Positions 62,842-64,000 of a DNA stretch of 64,000 nt are shown in pieces. Source of the stretch: J054 sp965223095. GTDB taxonomy: Bacteria > Pseudomonadota > Gammaproteobacteria > Steroidobacterales > GCA-2729495. The translations under genes were made by a program, and so were the position numbers. Where the stretch lies: contig OZ244979.1 of the NCBI GenBank assembly GCA_965223095.1, positions 310,001-374,000 on the forward strand, written 5' to 3'. Every line of letters starts with the position of its first letter. Position 1 is the first letter of the stretch. The notes under the pieces are model-generated. The model ran no database searches. It was given only the letters and a program-made list of their open reading frames with translations, and was not told where the DNA came from.

Positions 62842-64000
62842 ATGATCCTATCCGAAATCTCCGTTCGCCGTCCGGTTTTCGCCGCGGTAATTAGTCTGGT
62901 CCTGGTGATCGTGGGACTGTTGGCCCTGGACCGCCTCGCCGTGCGCGAATATCCCGACGTAGACCCGCCCATCGTGTCCGTGGGCACAGCGTATCGAGGC
63001 GCCTCCGCCAGCGTGGTTGAGCGGCGCATCACGCAGGTCATCGAAGACGAAATCGCCGGCATTGCCGGCGTGACCAAACTCACCTCCACCAGTCAGGACG
63101 AAAGATCTCAGATTACCGTGGAGTTTGATCTCAACCGGGATCCCGACGGCGCGGCCAATGATATTCGCGAACGCATATCGCGAATTCTCGGTCGCCTGCC
63201 CGAGGAATCTGATCCTCCGCAGATCACCAAGCAAGACGCCGGCATGGATTCCACCATGTACGTGGACATCTCCAGTCAAAGCCGCTCTGTCATGGAGCTC
63301 ACGGACTTTGCCGAACGCAACATCGTCGATCGACTGTCGACCATTCCCGGCGTGGCGACCATTCGCAATAGTGCCGCGCGTATACCTTCCATGCGCATAT
63401 GGCTAGATCGCGAAGCACTGGCAGCCCGCGGACTCACCGTGCAGGATGTCGAAGATACGCTCAGACGTGAGAATGTCGAGCTACCCGCTGGGCGTATCGA
63501 ATCCTCGTCACGCGAATTCACCCTGCGCACGAACACTGGTTTGAATACGCCGGAGGACTTCGCCAGCTTAGTACTCTTGCGCGAAGGCGACTATGTAGTT
63601 CGTCTGGGCGATGTGGCACAGGTCCTAATCGGCCCGGAGAGTGACCGCCGGCTGGCCCGCTCCGATGGGGTGCCGGGCACCAGTCTTGGCGTTGTGCCCC
63701 AATCCAAGGCAAACATTCTCGCCGTCAACAGTGCGGTGACCGCCGAACTTGAAGAGCTGCGTTCGGTATTACCCGATGATATTAAGATCGCGGTGAACAT
63801 TGATTTCTCGGTCTTTATCCGGGAATCCATGAAAGAGGTCTTAAAGGCGCTGGCGGCGGCCTTGGTGATGGTGCTCACGGTCATTTTTCTATTCCTGGGT
63901 TCACTCCGCGCTACGCTGATTCCGGCGTTAACGATACCCGTTGCCATCATCTCCACCTTCATCGTGATGGCGACGCTTGGTTATTCGGTGAATACCCTAA
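62842..64000 (+). CDS. RND multidrug efflux permease (3' partial)
   Basis: The frame is open from ATG 62842 to the window end (386 codons of about 1030 expected). It begins MILSEISVRRPVFAAVISLV (first membrane helix), followed by the REYPDVDPPIVSV and IAGVTKLTSTSQD porter-domain start typical of AcrB/MexB-type pumps. The second membrane region begins near residue 335 (ALAAALVMVLTVIFLFLGSL). Substrate range cannot be told. It is co-transcribed with the adaptor; no outer-membrane channel gene is visible before the window ends. Confidence 0.94.
   Translation, partial: MILSEISVRRPVFAAVISLVLVIVGLLALDRLAVREYPDVDPPIVSVGTAYRGASASVVERRITQVIEDEIAGIAGVTKLTSTSQDERSQITVEFDLNRDPDGAANDIRERISRILGRLPEESDPPQITKQDAGMDSTMYVDISSQSRSVMELTDFAERNIVDRLSTIPGVATIRNSAARIPSMRIWLDREALAARGLTVQDVEDTLRRENVELPAGRIESSSREFTLRTNTGLNTPEDFASLVLLREGDYVVRLGDVAQVLIGPESDRRLARSDGVPGTSLGVVPQSKANILAVNSAVTAELEELRSVLPDDIKIAVNIDFSVFIRESMKEVLKALAAALVMVLTVIFLFLGSLRATLIPALTIPVAIISTFIVMATLGYSVNTL

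Overview
The window is a 64 kb piece of a gammaproteobacterial chromosome with moderately high GC and almost no gaps. The lineage call rests on several features: the zapA - 6S RNA - 5-formyl-THF cyclo-ligase order, a UbiI/UbiH pair beside pepP and ygfB, a CRP very close to Pseudomonas Vfr, Coq7, the RsfS/RlmH/Maf/RNase G/YhdP/TldD block and the MiaB/PhoH/YbeY/CorC/Lnt/LeuS/LptE block. No species can be named from the sequence alone. The content is overwhelmingly housekeeping. I see no prophage, insertion sequence, CRISPR array or defence island.

Layout. Positions 1-7.5 kb (minus strand) hold a glycine-cleavage operon behind a tandem glycine riboswitch: gcvT, gcvH, gcvPA, gcvPB, then a PfkB-family kinase and a periplasmic HtrA-like protease with a second, degenerate protease domain (cut by the window edge). 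Positions 7.5-14.4 kb (minus) hold an ATP-grasp/7TM-transglutaminase pair, then ubiI-like, ubiH, pepP and ygfB. Positions 14.4-17.4 kb (plus) hold a ZapB-like protein, zapA, 6S RNA, fau, a lysine-repeat histone-like protein with a terminator, and rpiA. Positions 17.45-18.1 kb hold no gene but a tandem 213-bp repeat ending in a perfect 32-bp inverted repeat that overlaps the 3' end of tRNA-Gln(CTG). rplM-rpsI lie directly upstream of that tRNA. Positions 19.2-27.5 kb carry a DUF481 outer-membrane protein, coq7, crp, rpe, djlA, purC, yihY, pmbA and purE on mixed strands.

From 53.9 kb down to 27.5 kb nearly everything is on the minus strand with 1-4 nt overlaps: ssb, sat-cysC, miaB, phoH, ybeY, corC, lnt, leuS, lptE, two membrane proteins, cysS, sufE, yidD, a Trm112-like protein, holA, nadD, rsfS, rlmH, maf, rng, yhdP, a nitrilase-family gene, tldD and two small ORFs. 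One hisI-type gene interrupts the run on the plus strand. Positions 54-64 kb hold uvrA, a class V aminotransferase, trpS, a PepQ-like dipeptidase, a VOC protein and the start of an RND efflux operon (adaptor plus permease, cut by the window end).

Functional themes are one-carbon/glycine metabolism, ubiquinone synthesis (UbiI/UbiH/Coq7), cell division (ZapA and partner), purine synthesis (PurC/PurE), envelope biogenesis (Lnt, LptE, YhdP, YidD, DUF481, RND), RNA and ribosome maturation (YbeY, RsfS, RlmH, RNase G, MiaB) and microcin/TldD-PmbA proteolysis. The least ordinary items are non-coding or architectural: the tRNA-linked tandem repeats and palindrome, the lysine-repeat protein, a probable AUC start codon for yihY, a promoter placed for leaderless translation of the ZapB-like gene, and the twinned protease.
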